A stretch of DNA of 64,000 nt from Actimicrobium sp034313845 (lineage in GTDB: Bacteria > Pseudomonadota > Gammaproteobacteria > Burkholderiales > Burkholderiaceae_D): NCBI RefSeq assembly GCF_034313845.1, contig NZ_JAVIWN010000004.1, one strand, 5' to 3'. Shown here in pieces: positions 51,036 to 60,193 of this stretch; within the stretch, counting starts at the first letter, position 1, and the number at the start of each line of letters is the position of its first letter. The notes beneath the pieces were generated by a model that was not told the origin of the DNA, did not search any database, and worked only from the letters and a program-made list of their open reading frames with translations. Position numbers and translations under genes: made by a program.

Positions 51036-51839
51036 ATGTCCGCAGGACTGCGCATCAACAATATTGAAGTCATTTATGACCATGTGATCCTGGTCTTGAA
51101 AGGCGTCTCGCTGGAAGTCCCGCAGGGCAAGATTGTCGCCCTGCTCGGCGCCAATGGTGCCGGCAAAAGTACCACCCTGAAAGCCATCTCGAACCTGCTC
51201 GCCGCAGAGCGGGGCGACGTCACCAAAGGCAGCATCGAATACAACGACGCACGCGTCGACCAGCTCACGCCGAACGAACTAGTCAAGCGTGGCGTGATCC
51301 AGGTCATGGAAGGGCGACACTGTTTCGCCCACCTGTCGATCGAAGACAACCTGCTGACCGGTGCCTACACGCGCAACATCAGCGCGGCCGAGACCCGCCA
51401 TGAACTCGAAAAAATCTACACGTATTTTCCGCGCCTGAAGATCCGGCGCAAATCGCAAGCCGGCTACACCTCCGGCGGCGAACAGCAAATGACCGCGATC
51501 GGCCGCGCGATGATGGCCAAGCCCTCGATGATCCTGCTGGACGAGCCATCGATGGGACTCGCGCCGCAGATCGTCGAAGAAATCTTCGACATCGTCAAAG
51601 ACCTGAACACCCGCGAAAACGTCTCGTTCCTGCTAGCTGAACAAAACACCTCGGTGGCACTACGTTACGCCGACTTCGGCTACATCCTCGAAAGCGGCCG
51701 CGTCGTCATGGAAGGCGCCGCCACGGACCTGGCCAGCAACGAAGACGTCAAAGAGTTCTACCTGGGCGTCTCGGGCGCGGGGCGAAAGAGCTTCAAGGAC
51801 ATGAAATTTTACCGACGACGCAAGCGCTGGCTAGCATGA
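51036..51839 (+). CDS. Liv-type ABC transporter ATP-binding protein (LivF)
   Basis: 267 residues. Walker A GANGAGKSTTLK, signature TSGGEQQMTAIGRAMMAKP, Walker B MILLDEPSMGLAP and the switch region LAEQNTSVAL. It has a basic C-terminal tail (YRRRKRWLA) beyond the usual LivF end. It lies 70 bases after the binding-protein gene and is the last gene before the first REP cluster. Confidence 0.93.
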   Translation: MSAGLRINNIEVIYDHVILVLKGVSLEVPQGKIVALLGANGAGKSTTLKAISNLLAAERGDVTKGSIEYNDARVDQLTPNELVKRGVIQVMEGRHCFAHLSIEDNLLTGAYTRNISAAETRHELEKIYTYFPRLKIRRKSQAGYTSGGEQQMTAIGRAMMAKPSMILLDEPSMGLAPQIVEEIFDIVKDLNTRENVSFLLAEQNTSVALRYADFGYILESGRVVMEGAATDLASNEDVKEFYLGVSGAGRKSFKDMKFYRRRKRWLA

Positions 51840-51878
51840 CACGCTGGGACTTGCTCAATGACAGCACACGAAACAATC

Positions 51879-52114
51879 GGGGTCAGAGTGAATTTAATCA
51901 GTTGGTAATTAGGGTCAGAGTCAATTTATTCAAAACCCAAAAGCAATATTCAACTCTGACCCCATTTAATTTGTCAGCGTAGCAATTAGGGTCAGAGTCA
52001 ATTTAATTAGATCCAAGGAGAAATATTCGACTCTGACCCCAATTAACTCTCCATCAATAATAGGGTCAGAGTCGATTTAATAGTCTCCACAAAGCAATAT
52101 TCGACTCTGACCCC
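51879..52114. repeat. REP-like repeat cluster 1
   Basis: Four forward copies of a unit like GGGTCAGAGTCAATTTAAT (51879, 51912, 51989, 52062) alternate with three reverse copies (ATTCGACTCTGACCCC type at 51949, 52025, 52099), making three hairpin-forming pairs about 55-60 bases across. The whole space between livF and the PaaK-like gene is made of them. This is the pattern of REP/BIME elements spread by RAYT transposases; no RAYT gene is in the window. Confidence 0.85.
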
Positions 52115-52150
52115 AATATTTTTTTACTGACTATTACCGGAACCACCGCC

Positions 52151-53398
52151 ATGTCCGATGCCCTCGACCACCTCGAAACCCGCACCTCCGCCGAACGCGA
52201 TGCGGACCTGCTGACGCGTCTGCCGCAGCTGATCGCCCGCGCGCAAACGGCCACTGGCTGGGCGCGCCTCCTCGGCGGGGTAGACGCATCCGGGATCACG
52301 TCGCGCGCAGCGTTAGCCGCCTTGCCCGTCACCCGCAAATCCGACCTGCACGGCCTGCAATGCGACACGCCGCCATTTGGCGGGCTGACCTCGACCGCGC
52401 CGCATGGCTTGCGCCGTATTTTCATGTCGCCCGGTCCGATCTTTGATCCGGAAGGACGCAGCGAAGACTGGTGGCGCTTTGCGCGCGGGCTGCATGCGCT
52501 CGGTTTGCGCAGCGGCGATCTGCTGCAAAACTGCTTCTCGTACCATTTCACGCCAGCCGCCTTCATGGTCGAGGGAGCCGCAGCCAAGCTTGGTTGCGTC
52601 GTCATCCCGGCCGGCAGCGGCCAGACCGAAATGCAAGTTCAGGCAATGGCCGAACTGAAGCCGGCGGCCTATGTCGGCACACCATCCTTCCTCAAACTCA
52701 TCATCGAAAAAGCCCGCGACATGGGAGCTGACATCAGCGCCACGCAACGCGCACTAGTCAGCGCGGAAGCCCTGCCGCCATCGCTGCGCAGCTGGCTGCA
52801 GGACAACGGCGTGCCCCACGTGCTGCAGATGTACGCCTCGGCCGATATCGGCAACATCGCCTATGAAACCGAGACCGACGGCAAGGTCAATCCCGGCATG
52901 ATTGTCGACGAAGACATCCTGCTCGAAATCGTCCGTCCCGGCACCGGCGACCCGGTCGCGCCCGGTGAAGTCGGCGAAGTTGTCGTCACCTCGTTCAACC
53001 CCGATTACCCGCTGATCCGGTTCGCCACCGGCGACCTGTCGGCAGTCCTCGCGGGCACCTCGCCGTGTGGTCGCACCAACCTGCGCATCAAAGGCTGGAT
53101 GGGTCGCGCCGACCAGACTACCAAGATCCGCGCCATGTTCGTCCACCCGTCCCAGGTTGCCGAGATAGTTCGGCGCTTTCCGGCGGTGAGCAAAGCACGG
53201 CTGGTGGTGTCGGGCGAAATGGCGAATGACGTAATGACGCTGCATTGCGAAGTAATTGCACAGGACGCGACCTTGTCGGCGGCGATTACTGAAGCGATCA
53301 GGGAGGTGACGAAGTTACGTGGGGAAGTTTTGCTAGTGGCACCAGGGACGCTAGCCAATGATGGGAAGGTGATTGAGGATGCGCGGCGGTATGAATGA
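52151..53398 (+). CDS. PaaK-like AMP-binding ligase (phenylacetate-CoA ligase family)
   Basis: 415 residues, the PaaK/CapK-type length. Features are the N-terminal RLPQLIARAQTATGWARLL, the nucleotide region IFMSPGPIFDPEG, QMYASADIGNIAYE and the C-terminal GDLSAVLAGTSPCGRTNLRI with the hinge MGRADQTTKIRAMFVHPSQV. It probably makes an aryl- or acyl-CoA and may activate the acid imported by the Liv system just upstream. The gene is cut off from livF by one REP cluster and followed by another, so it may no longer share the livF transcript. Confidence 0.88.
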   Translation: MSDALDHLETRTSAERDADLLTRLPQLIARAQTATGWARLLGGVDASGITSRAALAALPVTRKSDLHGLQCDTPPFGGLTSTAPHGLRRIFMSPGPIFDPEGRSEDWWRFARGLHALGLRSGDLLQNCFSYHFTPAAFMVEGAAAKLGCVVIPAGSGQTEMQVQAMAELKPAAYVGTPSFLKLIIEKARDMGADISATQRALVSAEALPPSLRSWLQDNGVPHVLQMYASADIGNIAYETETDGKVNPGMIVDEDILLEIVRPGTGDPVAPGEVGEVVVTSFNPDYPLIRFATGDLSAVLAGTSPCGRTNLRIKGWMGRADQTTKIRAMFVHPSQVAEIVRRFPAVSKARLVVSGEMANDVMTLHCEVIAQDATLSAAITEAIREVTKLRGEVLLVAPGTLANDGKVIEDARRYE

Positions 53399-53510
53399 TG
53401 CATGATCCGATTCGATCCGGGGACCGCGTCCTGGCCTTCAACTTGATAAAAACAGGTCGTAGCGAAGAGCAACGGCTGCTTCCGTCAACGTCATGCATCC
53501 AAAGTCAATT

Positions 53511-53760
53511 AGGGTCAGAGTCAATTTATCCAAAATCAAATAGGGTCAGAGTCAAATTTAATCAATCCACTTAGAAATAATTTACTGTAACCCTAATTCT
53601 CACTTAGAAATAATTTACTCTGACCCTAATTTTTCAAATACGAGGACGCTTGAAGTGTGAACGGTGGAAATTAGGGTCAGGGTGAATTTAATCCGTGCCG
53701 CTTGGGAATATTTCACTCTGACCCTAATTATTCACATCAAAACAATTCGACTCTGACCCC
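53511..53760. repeat. REP-like repeat cluster 2
   Basis: The same unit as cluster 1: forward copies at 53511, 53542 and 53672 and reverse copies at about 53578, 53611, 53710 and 53744. The copies are more divergent (for example AGGGTCAGGGTGAATTTA). The cluster lies between the PaaK-like gene and the GH5 pseudogene, and its last copy abuts the GH5 stop codon. Confidence 0.85.
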
Positions 53761-53764
53761 ATTT

Positions 53765-54837
53765 TTAAAGGTTGTTCAGCAGTGCGCCCATTTGAGGTTT
53801 GTCTACGGGACTGGTGAGGCTTGCTGGGGTAAGCAAATACATATACGTCTGCGGCCACCAACTACCACCGGACCAATAGGTCCAACCGGCCCATACGTCG
53901 GCGTTGGCCGAGGTGTAATTCATCATGGCGGCACCTTCGTTCAAGCATGTTGCATTTTTTGACCAGCCGGCTTCGGCCAGAAACAGCTCGTAATGGTTGG
54001 TGCGGGCCCACAGCGTCGCGCTGTTGAGTACGTCCTTACCCTTGCCGAGAACGCATACATCACTGGTACCCGAGTTGTTGCTGTCGAGGTATTGATGCAC
54101 TTCAAAGGCGAAGTTATTCGCCGGCTCGGTGAATCCCGTCCAAGCCGCTGCATTACCGCTGGAAACCCAACTATGCGCGCCAGTCCACGACGTTCCCGGA
54201 ATCAATATCTTCTGTGTCGCACCCGTTGAACGGATTGCCGCGACTGCATCGCTGGCAACCGCCTTCCACTGCACTGGAGTCTGCTGATTCGGTTCGTTCA
54301 TTAACGCAAAAATCACATTGGGCTGTGACTTGAATGCGATCGCCAGTCGCTTCCAAAAATCGGCAAAGTCCGCCGAAGACACCCCCCAGGTACGCCAATC
54401 AACTTCATCGTGCCACTGACAGAATCGTATTTACTACCGTAATCATGAGGATCGAGAATCACATTCACACCCTTGCTGGCGCTATAGGTAATGACTTTCT
54501 GCAAATTCGCAATCTCGCTGACGCTCAAGGCCGCGTTGTTGATCGGCTGGATCCGCGCGCCGGAAAATGGCACGCGGATGACGTTCATGCCTTTGCCTGC
54601 GTAGTAGTCGATTTCGGCGTTAGCAGGGTATGTATATTCGTAATTAAGTCGCCCGTTGGGCTTGGAGCCGTTATATTCTCCACCAGAAATATTGACCCCC
54701 TTGAATTTGACCGGCAACGAGGCCGACGTGGCCGCTGCGGAAGCAAAGAATGACAAGCCCAGCAAGCAGATCAATGCAAGACGGCTTGCTGGAAGAAGTG
54801 TTGGGGTCTGGGAGATGTTGAGATTCGAGTCGCACAT
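53765..54837 (-). pseudogene. Glycoside hydrolase family 5 (cellulase-like), frameshifted
   Basis: Two leftward frames together give one GH5 endoglucanase-like protein of about 355 residues. Frame 1 (54837 down to about 54390) holds the signal peptide (LALICLLGLSFFASAAATSA) and FKGVNISGGEYNG, GMNVIRVPFSG and GVNVILDPHDYG. Frame 2 (about 54395 down to 53765) continues with FADFWKRLAIAF and carries the catalytic acid/base in ALMNEPNQ and the nucleophile in LFLAEAGWS. The break falls at a run of six Gs (54382-54387 region); a seventh would restore VPGGVSSADFADFW. Either a recent mutation or a sequencing error. All catalytic parts are otherwise intact. Confidence 0.85.
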
Positions 54838-55209
54838 TTTTAGCTTCGCAATTTGGTTTCCACGAAGCAATATTACCCGCCTTAACTTTCCTTGCGGCAA
54901 CTGTTACAGTTTTTTTTATTAACCTCCTTTTTTACGACACATTTTCCAAAATTAAATTTTTTCCCGGCCTGTTTTACTAGTCCATACAGGTGACGATGAG
55001 CGCGGCGCGCTGGACATCAACACACTCTCACCTGAAGAACTCACTCTCTTTTGAGAATTTTTAGGTCTTATGTGACCTGACACCCGCCTAAGCCAAACAG
55101 GTGTAGTGGTACACTTTCGCCAACATTTTCACATCGAGCACGCGACCATTTACTGCACTGCCGCCTGGCTAACGTCTAATTAAAACCCAATATTTTTAAG
55201 GAACCACCC
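54838..55209. other. Intergenic region between GH5 and manC
   Basis: About 370 bases with no convincing gene. It is AT-rich at 54900-54965, where the leftward GH5 promoter should lie. The palindrome AGGTC...GACCT at 55063-55078 could be an operator for manC. AAGGAA lies just before the manC start. Confidence 0.45.
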
Positions 55210-56625
55210 ATGCAACTGATCCCAACCATCCTCTGCGGCGGCGCAGGTTCACGCCTATGGCCTGTCTCCCGCGAGATGCACCCGAAGCCATTTATTCGAC
55301 TCGCCGATGGCCAGAGCCTGTTGCAAAAAGCGTTCTTGCGCGGCGCCCAACTGCCAGACGTTACCGAGGTCCTGACCGTCACCAATCGCGAGTTATTGTT
55401 CAAGACGGAAGACGAGTTCGGCGAAGTCAATGCCGCCAAACTCGCGACATCGTTCATCCTCGAACCGTTCGGCCGCAACACCGCCGCCGCGATCGCCGCC
55501 GCCGCGTTGCAAGTAGAAAAAAAATACGGTGCCAGCGCCATCATGCTGGTGCTCGCCGCAGATCATCTGATCGCCGACCAGCCAGCCTTTGAACAGGCCG
55601 TAGTCGCCGCCGCCAAGCTTGCCGCTGCTGGCAAACTGGTGACGTTCGGCATCGAGCCTGAATCCCCGGAAACCGGCTACGGCTACATCGAAGCCGATGG
55701 CAACACCGTCGTGCGTTTCGTCGAAAAGCCATCGCTCGACAAGGCCCAGGAATACCTGGCCTCCGGCCGCTTTCTATGGAACTCCGGCATCTTCTGTTTT
55801 GCGGCCGGTACGATGCTCGCCGAAATGGCCAAACATTGCCCGGACATCCTCGCCGCGACCAAAGCCTGTACCGAACAGTCCCGTCTGGCAGAAGGCAAAA
55901 ACTTCACCCAACTGGACCTCGACGCGGAATCCTTTCGCAGCATTCCCGACCTGTCGATTGACTACGCAGTCATGGAGAAATCCACCCAGGTCGCGGTCAT
56001 TCCGTGCAGCATCGGCTGGAGCGATATCGGTTCCTGGACGGCGCTGGGCGATTTGTCGGCGGCTGATGCCGATGGCAACCGCACCCAGGGCGACGTGATG
56101 CTGCATAACACCAGCAACTGCACGATCCAGACCAACGACCGTCTGATCGGCACCGTCGGCATCGACAACCTGATCATCATCGACACACCCGACGCGGTCC
56201 TCATCGCCGACAAATCCTGCGCGCAAGACGTCAAGCACATTTACGCCGGACTAAAAGCCAAGGGCCACGAGGCGCACAAGATGCACCGCACTGCGCATAG
56301 GCCGTGGGGCACGTACACCGTGCTGGAAGAAGGCAACGGTTTCAAGATCAAACGCATCGAAGTCAAGCCCGGTGCCAGCCTCAGCCTGCAGATGCACTAC
56401 CACCGCAGCGAGCACTGGATCGTCGTCAATGGCATGGCCAAGGTAGTCAACGGCGACAAAGAGTTTCTGGTCAACACCAATGAATCGACCTACATCCCGG
56501 CCGGACACCGCCACCGCCTGGAAAATCCGGGCAGATTGAATCTGGTGATGATTGAAGTGCAGAGTGGTGGGTACCTGGGCGAAGACGATATCGTGCGGTT
56601 TCAGGATAATTACGGGCGGGCTTGA
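55210..56625 (+). CDS. manC: Mannose-1-phosphate guanylyltransferase / mannose-6-phosphate isomerase
   Basis: 471 residues, bifunctional type. N-terminal pyrophosphorylase signature GGAGSRLWPVSREMHPKPF; body with AADHLIADQPAFEQAV and GYGYIEADG, FVEKP; C-terminal cupin-type isomerase domain from HRPWGTYTVLEEG with KPGASLSLQMHYHRSEHWI and FLVNTNESTYIPAGHRHRLE. Makes GDP-mannose for exopolysaccharide or LPS. Together with the nucleotidyltransferase and acyltransferase genes further right, it suggests surface-glycan production. Confidence 0.96.
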   Translation: MQLIPTILCGGAGSRLWPVSREMHPKPFIRLADGQSLLQKAFLRGAQLPDVTEVLTVTNRELLFKTEDEFGEVNAAKLATSFILEPFGRNTAAAIAAAALQVEKKYGASAIMLVLAADHLIADQPAFEQAVVAAAKLAAAGKLVTFGIEPESPETGYGYIEADGNTVVRFVEKPSLDKAQEYLASGRFLWNSGIFCFAAGTMLAEMAKHCPDILAATKACTEQSRLAEGKNFTQLDLDAESFRSIPDLSIDYAVMEKSTQVAVIPCSIGWSDIGSWTALGDLSAADADGNRTQGDVMLHNTSNCTIQTNDRLIGTVGIDNLIIIDTPDAVLIADKSCAQDVKHIYAGLKAKGHEAHKMHRTAHRPWGTYTVLEEGNGFKIKRIEVKPGASLSLQMHYHRSEHWIVVNGMAKVVNGDKEFLVNTNESTYIPAGHRHRLENPGRLNLVMIEVQSGGYLGEDDIVRFQDNYGRA

Positions 56626-56672
56626 AGCGGAGCAAGCGGACAACTTTCCGATTAATTGAACAGGGCGACTGG

Positions 56673-57923
56673 CTACCCTTTCACCAGTCGCCTGCGATTC
56701 ATCTCAATCATCCTGGCCACGGTGTTCACCGTCCTGGCGCGGATTGGCAATCCTTTTGCCAGCGTCCGGAATACCTTATCGGTGACTCGCTCAAGCACTG
56801 CATCAATGATCGCCTCTGTGTCTTTGGCTGCTAATCCGGCAGCTTGCGCCGCAGCAATGATGTGTGACCGGGCGGGCGCTTTTCCCTCACCCGCAATATC
56901 CATGAAATGCTCGCCCCGATACCCCGGGCAAAAAGTCAGATCAAAGGGTGGTGCCAAACACCATTGACGGTCCCGATCGAGCAAGAAAGCGATGTTCTTG
57001 GCATGATCGTCGCGATTGTTCATCAACACATTGAACACGCAGCGTTGTACCGCTTTTTTCAGCTCGCGGTGGTCACGCGTGAGGCGCCGCGTTGCCCTGA
57101 AAAAATCCTCATAACTCACCGATGGAATCTGAAAATTCGTATGGAGCAATCCAGCCAGCGAATGGACATGAACACGTTGCTCACCCTCGCGATCAAATCG
57201 CCTGGTACCGAATGCAGTCATTCCTATTCCAATGGCAAAAAAACGTGTTGCCGTCATTCCCAAATCGCACAAGTTCGCGATCTGCGCATACAACGCCTCG
57301 AGCGCACACGCATCGGGCGCATCGTCTGATGCCGGAAACTTGATCAGCCATGGCTCAGCATGGGTAACGCTGGATACTTGCGTACTCATCTGGCCAGTGT
57401 CAGGGTCAAAATAGACCATTGCCTTTGGTCGCGCTCCTCCGGGCGACCCTCCCGCGTGGGCTATCTCTGCCAAAACGGCATGACTGTCGTCGACCAACAA
57501 TGCTTGCACTTCGTTCGCTAGTGCGAGCAAGCTCAGGTCGGTGGCATCGATCGCCTGGTCAGTGCAGGGCTCATAGGTCAGTGCCCCCATGGTGTTATCG
57601 CCAAGGTAAGCAAGTCGATCCAGCGTCGAAACGGTTGACAGATCAATCCCGCACGCTTTCATGCGCCGATTCATCAAGCCAAAACCCCAGCTATCCGGCA
57701 GCGAATCGGACACCAAACCAGGCACCCGTTGCAAATTCACATAATGCTGTTGCTGGTCAGGATAAGCCGCTGCGCGTAAGGGCAAGCGGATTGGCGACAA
57801 GTCAAGGCCGAGTGCTATCGCTTCCGGAGAATATTGAAACAACACATCGCCCCCGGCATCCGCCAGCCGGCCCAGAACAACCGATGCGCCAAACGCCCGG
57901 TACATGACAGTCAGCTCTTTCAT
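56673..57923 (-). CDS. hipA: HipA family serine/threonine kinase toxin
   Basis: 416 residues. N-terminal subdomain (GDVLFQYSPEAIALGLDLSP; SDSLPDSWG), then the kinase: the Gly-rich loop AGGSPGGARPKAMVYFD, and the catalytic segment NVLMNNRDDHAKNIAFLLDR with the Asp and Asn, followed by APPFDLTFCPG. HipA-type kinases phosphorylate a tRNA synthetase or another translation component, causing dormancy. The ATG overlaps the stop of hipB by 4 bases, the normal hipBA order. There is no sign of truncation. Confidence 0.92.
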   Translation of the reverse strand: MKELTVMYRAFGASVVLGRLADAGGDVLFQYSPEAIALGLDLSPIRLPLRAAAYPDQQQHYVNLQRVPGLVSDSLPDSWGFGLMNRRMKACGIDLSTVSTLDRLAYLGDNTMGALTYEPCTDQAIDATDLSLLALANEVQALLVDDSHAVLAEIAHAGGSPGGARPKAMVYFDPDTGQMSTQVSSVTHAEPWLIKFPASDDAPDACALEALYAQIANLCDLGMTATRFFAIGIGMTAFGTRRFDREGEQRVHVHSLAGLLHTNFQIPSVSYEDFFRATRRLTRDHRELKKAVQRCVFNVLMNNRDDHAKNIAFLLDRDRQWCLAPPFDLTFCPGYRGEHFMDIAGEGKAPARSHIIAAAQAAGLAAKDTEAIIDAVLERVTDKVFRTLAKGLPIRARTVNTVARMIEMNRRRLVKG

Positions 57924-58240
57924 TTGGTACGGCTAGCTAACCGATATGCCCGCTGGCGCCCTACAACCGCCGCCTTCGCCCGCATATCCTCTATCGTGCG
58001 GCTTTGGGTTACCAGCACAGCTTGCAGATCCGACGTTGCGTTGAGCGATTCGAGTATCCGGACAAACGTCTCCAGGGTGCAGCGCCCGGTACGTTCAAAG
58101 TTACCCAGCGTCTTGCTGGAAAGACCAATTCGTTGCGCCATTTCATCAACGCTCACATTGATCGAAAGCCGACGAGTGCGGGCACGAACACCGAGTTCGA
58201 GACAAATTTCGCTAGGAAGAGCCAATGAGAAATCGAGCAT
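57920..58240 (-). CDS. hipB: HipB-like antitoxin (HTH)
   Basis: 106 residues with a Cro/CI-type helix-turn-helix at about 16-75 (LGVRARTRRLSINVSVDEMA, QRIGLSSKTLGNFERTGRCT). It is encoded just before hipA and overlaps it by 4 bases. It should bind HipA and repress the operon through an operator upstream of ATG 58240. Confidence 0.88.
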   Translation of the reverse strand: MLDFSLALPSEICLELGVRARTRRLSINVSVDEMAQRIGLSSKTLGNFERTGRCTLETFVRILESLNATSDLQAVLVTQSRTIEDMRAKAAVVGRQRAYRLASRTK

Positions 58241-58543
58241 ATTTATTCTTGATAGCCTGTCAAAAAATACTTAACTAGAATAATTCTACCTGATGTTGAG
58301 CCGACGTCCCCACTCAATCTTCTACGACCATTTATCGTGAGCAGCAACGCCGTCTTGAGCAAGAATTGTCGATTCTTCCGATGAGGACGACCGCAACTCG
58401 GATCATTTGACTGACAAATATCAACAGCTTGCAATAACCCATCATCAAACATCCATCCCAATGACTGTCATGTGCCTGCATGACAGCTGCTTGATTGTTG
58501 TCCGGAGCCCCTGAATCTTAGCAAGACTGGCAAAGGTGAAGCG
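58241..58543. promoter_or_regulatory. Divergent hipBA / HigA-type intergenic region
   Basis: About 300 bases without a gene. The palindrome TAGAATAATTCTA at 58276-58288, 36 bases before the hipB start, is a good operator candidate for HipB. The rest is ordinary spacer; AAGGTGAAGCG before ATG 58544 holds the ribosome binding site of the HigA-type gene. Confidence 0.5.
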
Positions 58544-58855
58544 ATGAAAGACAGAGCGCATGACGAAGCGATGGCGGAGATGTTCCGGGACGATCCTGAG
58601 TATGCAGTTCAATTGCTCAACAGCATTCTCGAGGACGGCGACCAGAGTGAGCTGTTGATCACCTTACGTCAAATGGCAAAAGCCTTTGGTGGCGTGCAGG
58701 CCGTCGCTGACACGGCCCACCTTAGTGCGACTCAGCTTTACCGCACCTTATCGCCCGATGGCAATCCTGTTCTGAGTAATTTCTCGGCAATTTTGAGGGT
58801 GATGGGTCTGCGGTTGGCTGTCCAGCTTGTTCCGCCGCCAACGGCTTCCCAATAA
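58544..58855 (+). CDS. Addiction-module antitoxin, HigA2-type (orphan)
   Basis: 103 residues of the probable addiction-module antidote family: FRDDPEYAVQLLNSILEDGD at the start, then an HTH with TLRQMAKAFGGVQAVADTAH, LSATQLYRTLSPDGNPVLSN and FSAILRVMGLRLAVQ. Normally a RelE/HigB-type toxin gene of about 100 codons precedes it; the upstream 300 bases here have no such gene, so it appears to be an orphan. It is divergent from hipBA. Confidence 0.85.
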   Translation: MKDRAHDEAMAEMFRDDPEYAVQLLNSILEDGDQSELLITLRQMAKAFGGVQAVADTAHLSATQLYRTLSPDGNPVLSNFSAILRVMGLRLAVQLVPPPTASQ

Positions 58856-58937
58856 ACACCCCCTGCGCTTGCCACACTGATTTTACCGACGCGCTCACAA
58901 TACCCTAGAGCCCACACCACCAACGCCGTGCATCACA

Positions 58938-59972
58938 CTAACGATACGGTGCCGCCAACGGTTCCCCTATAAACACCCCCTGCGCCGGCCACGCCACGCT
59001 TTTCCAATAGGCTTCGATGGCTGTTTCGCCAGCCAGATAATGCTTGAGCAGCACACTCGAATTCGGAAACTTCTGCCAGTAATTGCAAGGCTCTGACACG
59101 CTGCCATAACTGGCAGTCGCACCGGCATCCAGCCAGCGCAAACTGCTCATCTGGCCCTTGCCCAGCAAATCACCGCCAACTGAAGTCAGATGGTCGGCCA
59201 GTGCGCCTGCCTGAAAATGCAGCGTCTCCAGATGCGGCACCGATACCGCGCCGGTTTGATAAATCATCACATTAGTGGCATTAATCAGGCTGTCTTGTCG
59301 CAGCGTCTTGATTACCAGCTTTTTCTGCGAAATCGCCCCACTACGCGGGAAATACGCCGCACGACTGTTGCGTGCGCTGTCGGCAGTTATCAGGTAATAC
59401 GCCGTTGACGGATACACCCGAAAAGCACTCTGCACACCGCGGTCGATCAATGCCTTGGCCTGCTCGAATGACTCGGTCGGCAACAGCATTGACGGCCGAA
59501 TCCCGAAGTCGGAAAAAGGCTGGCGCGTGAGCGTGTTGTAATACGGACTGGGCGTGCCCGGCGCACAAGTTTTGACACACTGCTGCGCATCAAAGCCAAG
59601 TGTCATCGCCGAGGTAATCGAGTTGCACTCCACCCCGTACGGCGCAGTCCAGACCATCAGCAGCGCCTGCATTGCGGGGGTTAATTGCGCATCGATTTCC
59701 TGCTTGAGTTTGGCAAAGGCAACCCGTGACAGGTTATGCGGCGCATTGGGTATCTGCACGTGAATCATGTTTTGCGAAGGGATTTGACGGACGACGCGGT
59801 AGTACTCGCCGACCTGTACGCTCAGTGGATCGGCGTCGTTGATGACAACACCGAGTTGGTCGGCGCGGAGCGCGGCCGGTAGCGCCGCATCCGTCGGTGT
59901 ATCGGCATGCGCACCGCCAGAAACAAAAACGACGAGAGAAAAAATCAGGGACAGATATAAAGAAAAAGGCAC
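58938..59972 (-). CDS. TIGR03790 family protein
   Basis: 344 residues. Signal peptide (LYLSLIFSLVVFVSGGAHA). The mature part has the TIGR03790 pattern: LGVVINDADPLSVQVGEYYR, RQIPSQNMIHVQIP, MVWTAPYGVECNSITSAMTL and the late SYGSVSEPCNYWQKFPN. Function unknown; it is often secreted and of unknown substrate. It stands alone between the HigA-type gene and the surface-glycan genes, separated from the nucleotidyltransferase by about 220 bases without a gene. Confidence 0.88.
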   Translation of the reverse strand: MPFSLYLSLIFSLVVFVSGGAHADTPTDAALPAALRADQLGVVINDADPLSVQVGEYYRVVRQIPSQNMIHVQIPNAPHNLSRVAFAKLKQEIDAQLTPAMQALLMVWTAPYGVECNSITSAMTLGFDAQQCVKTCAPGTPSPYYNTLTRQPFSDFGIRPSMLLPTESFEQAKALIDRGVQSAFRVYPSTAYYLITADSARNSRAAYFPRSGAISQKKLVIKTLRQDSLINATNVMIYQTGAVSVPHLETLHFQAGALADHLTSVGGDLLGKGQMSSLRWLDAGATASYGSVSEPCNYWQKFPNSSVLLKHYLAGETAIEAYWKSVAWPAQGVFIGEPLAAPYR

Positions 59973-60193
59973 AGCGCGTTTCCCGAGGCAGTAGACATGA
60001 AGGCAGAAGCAGAACTCAAGTATACCTGTCCTACCTCACCTTCTTCGCCAGTAAAAGACCTATAACGACCTAAGACGAAAAGCTTATCCCGTACACATCG
60101 CGGACACCAACCAGCCGTCAGCGACTTGTTCGCAGGATGGAGTCGAGTCTCCACCCTGCTGGCCCGACACACCTTCACAAAACACTTGCCCGA

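Noticed and set aside
49652..51073. 473-codon leftward ORF opposite the binding-protein gene
   Set aside because: The plus-strand gene has a signal peptide, ribosome binding site and family motifs; the antisense frame has none.
51879..53760. Possible CRISPR array in the repeated DNA near 52 and 53.6 kb
   Set aside because: The units alternate in orientation, vary in sequence and have irregular spacing, and there are no cas genes. REP-like elements fit better.
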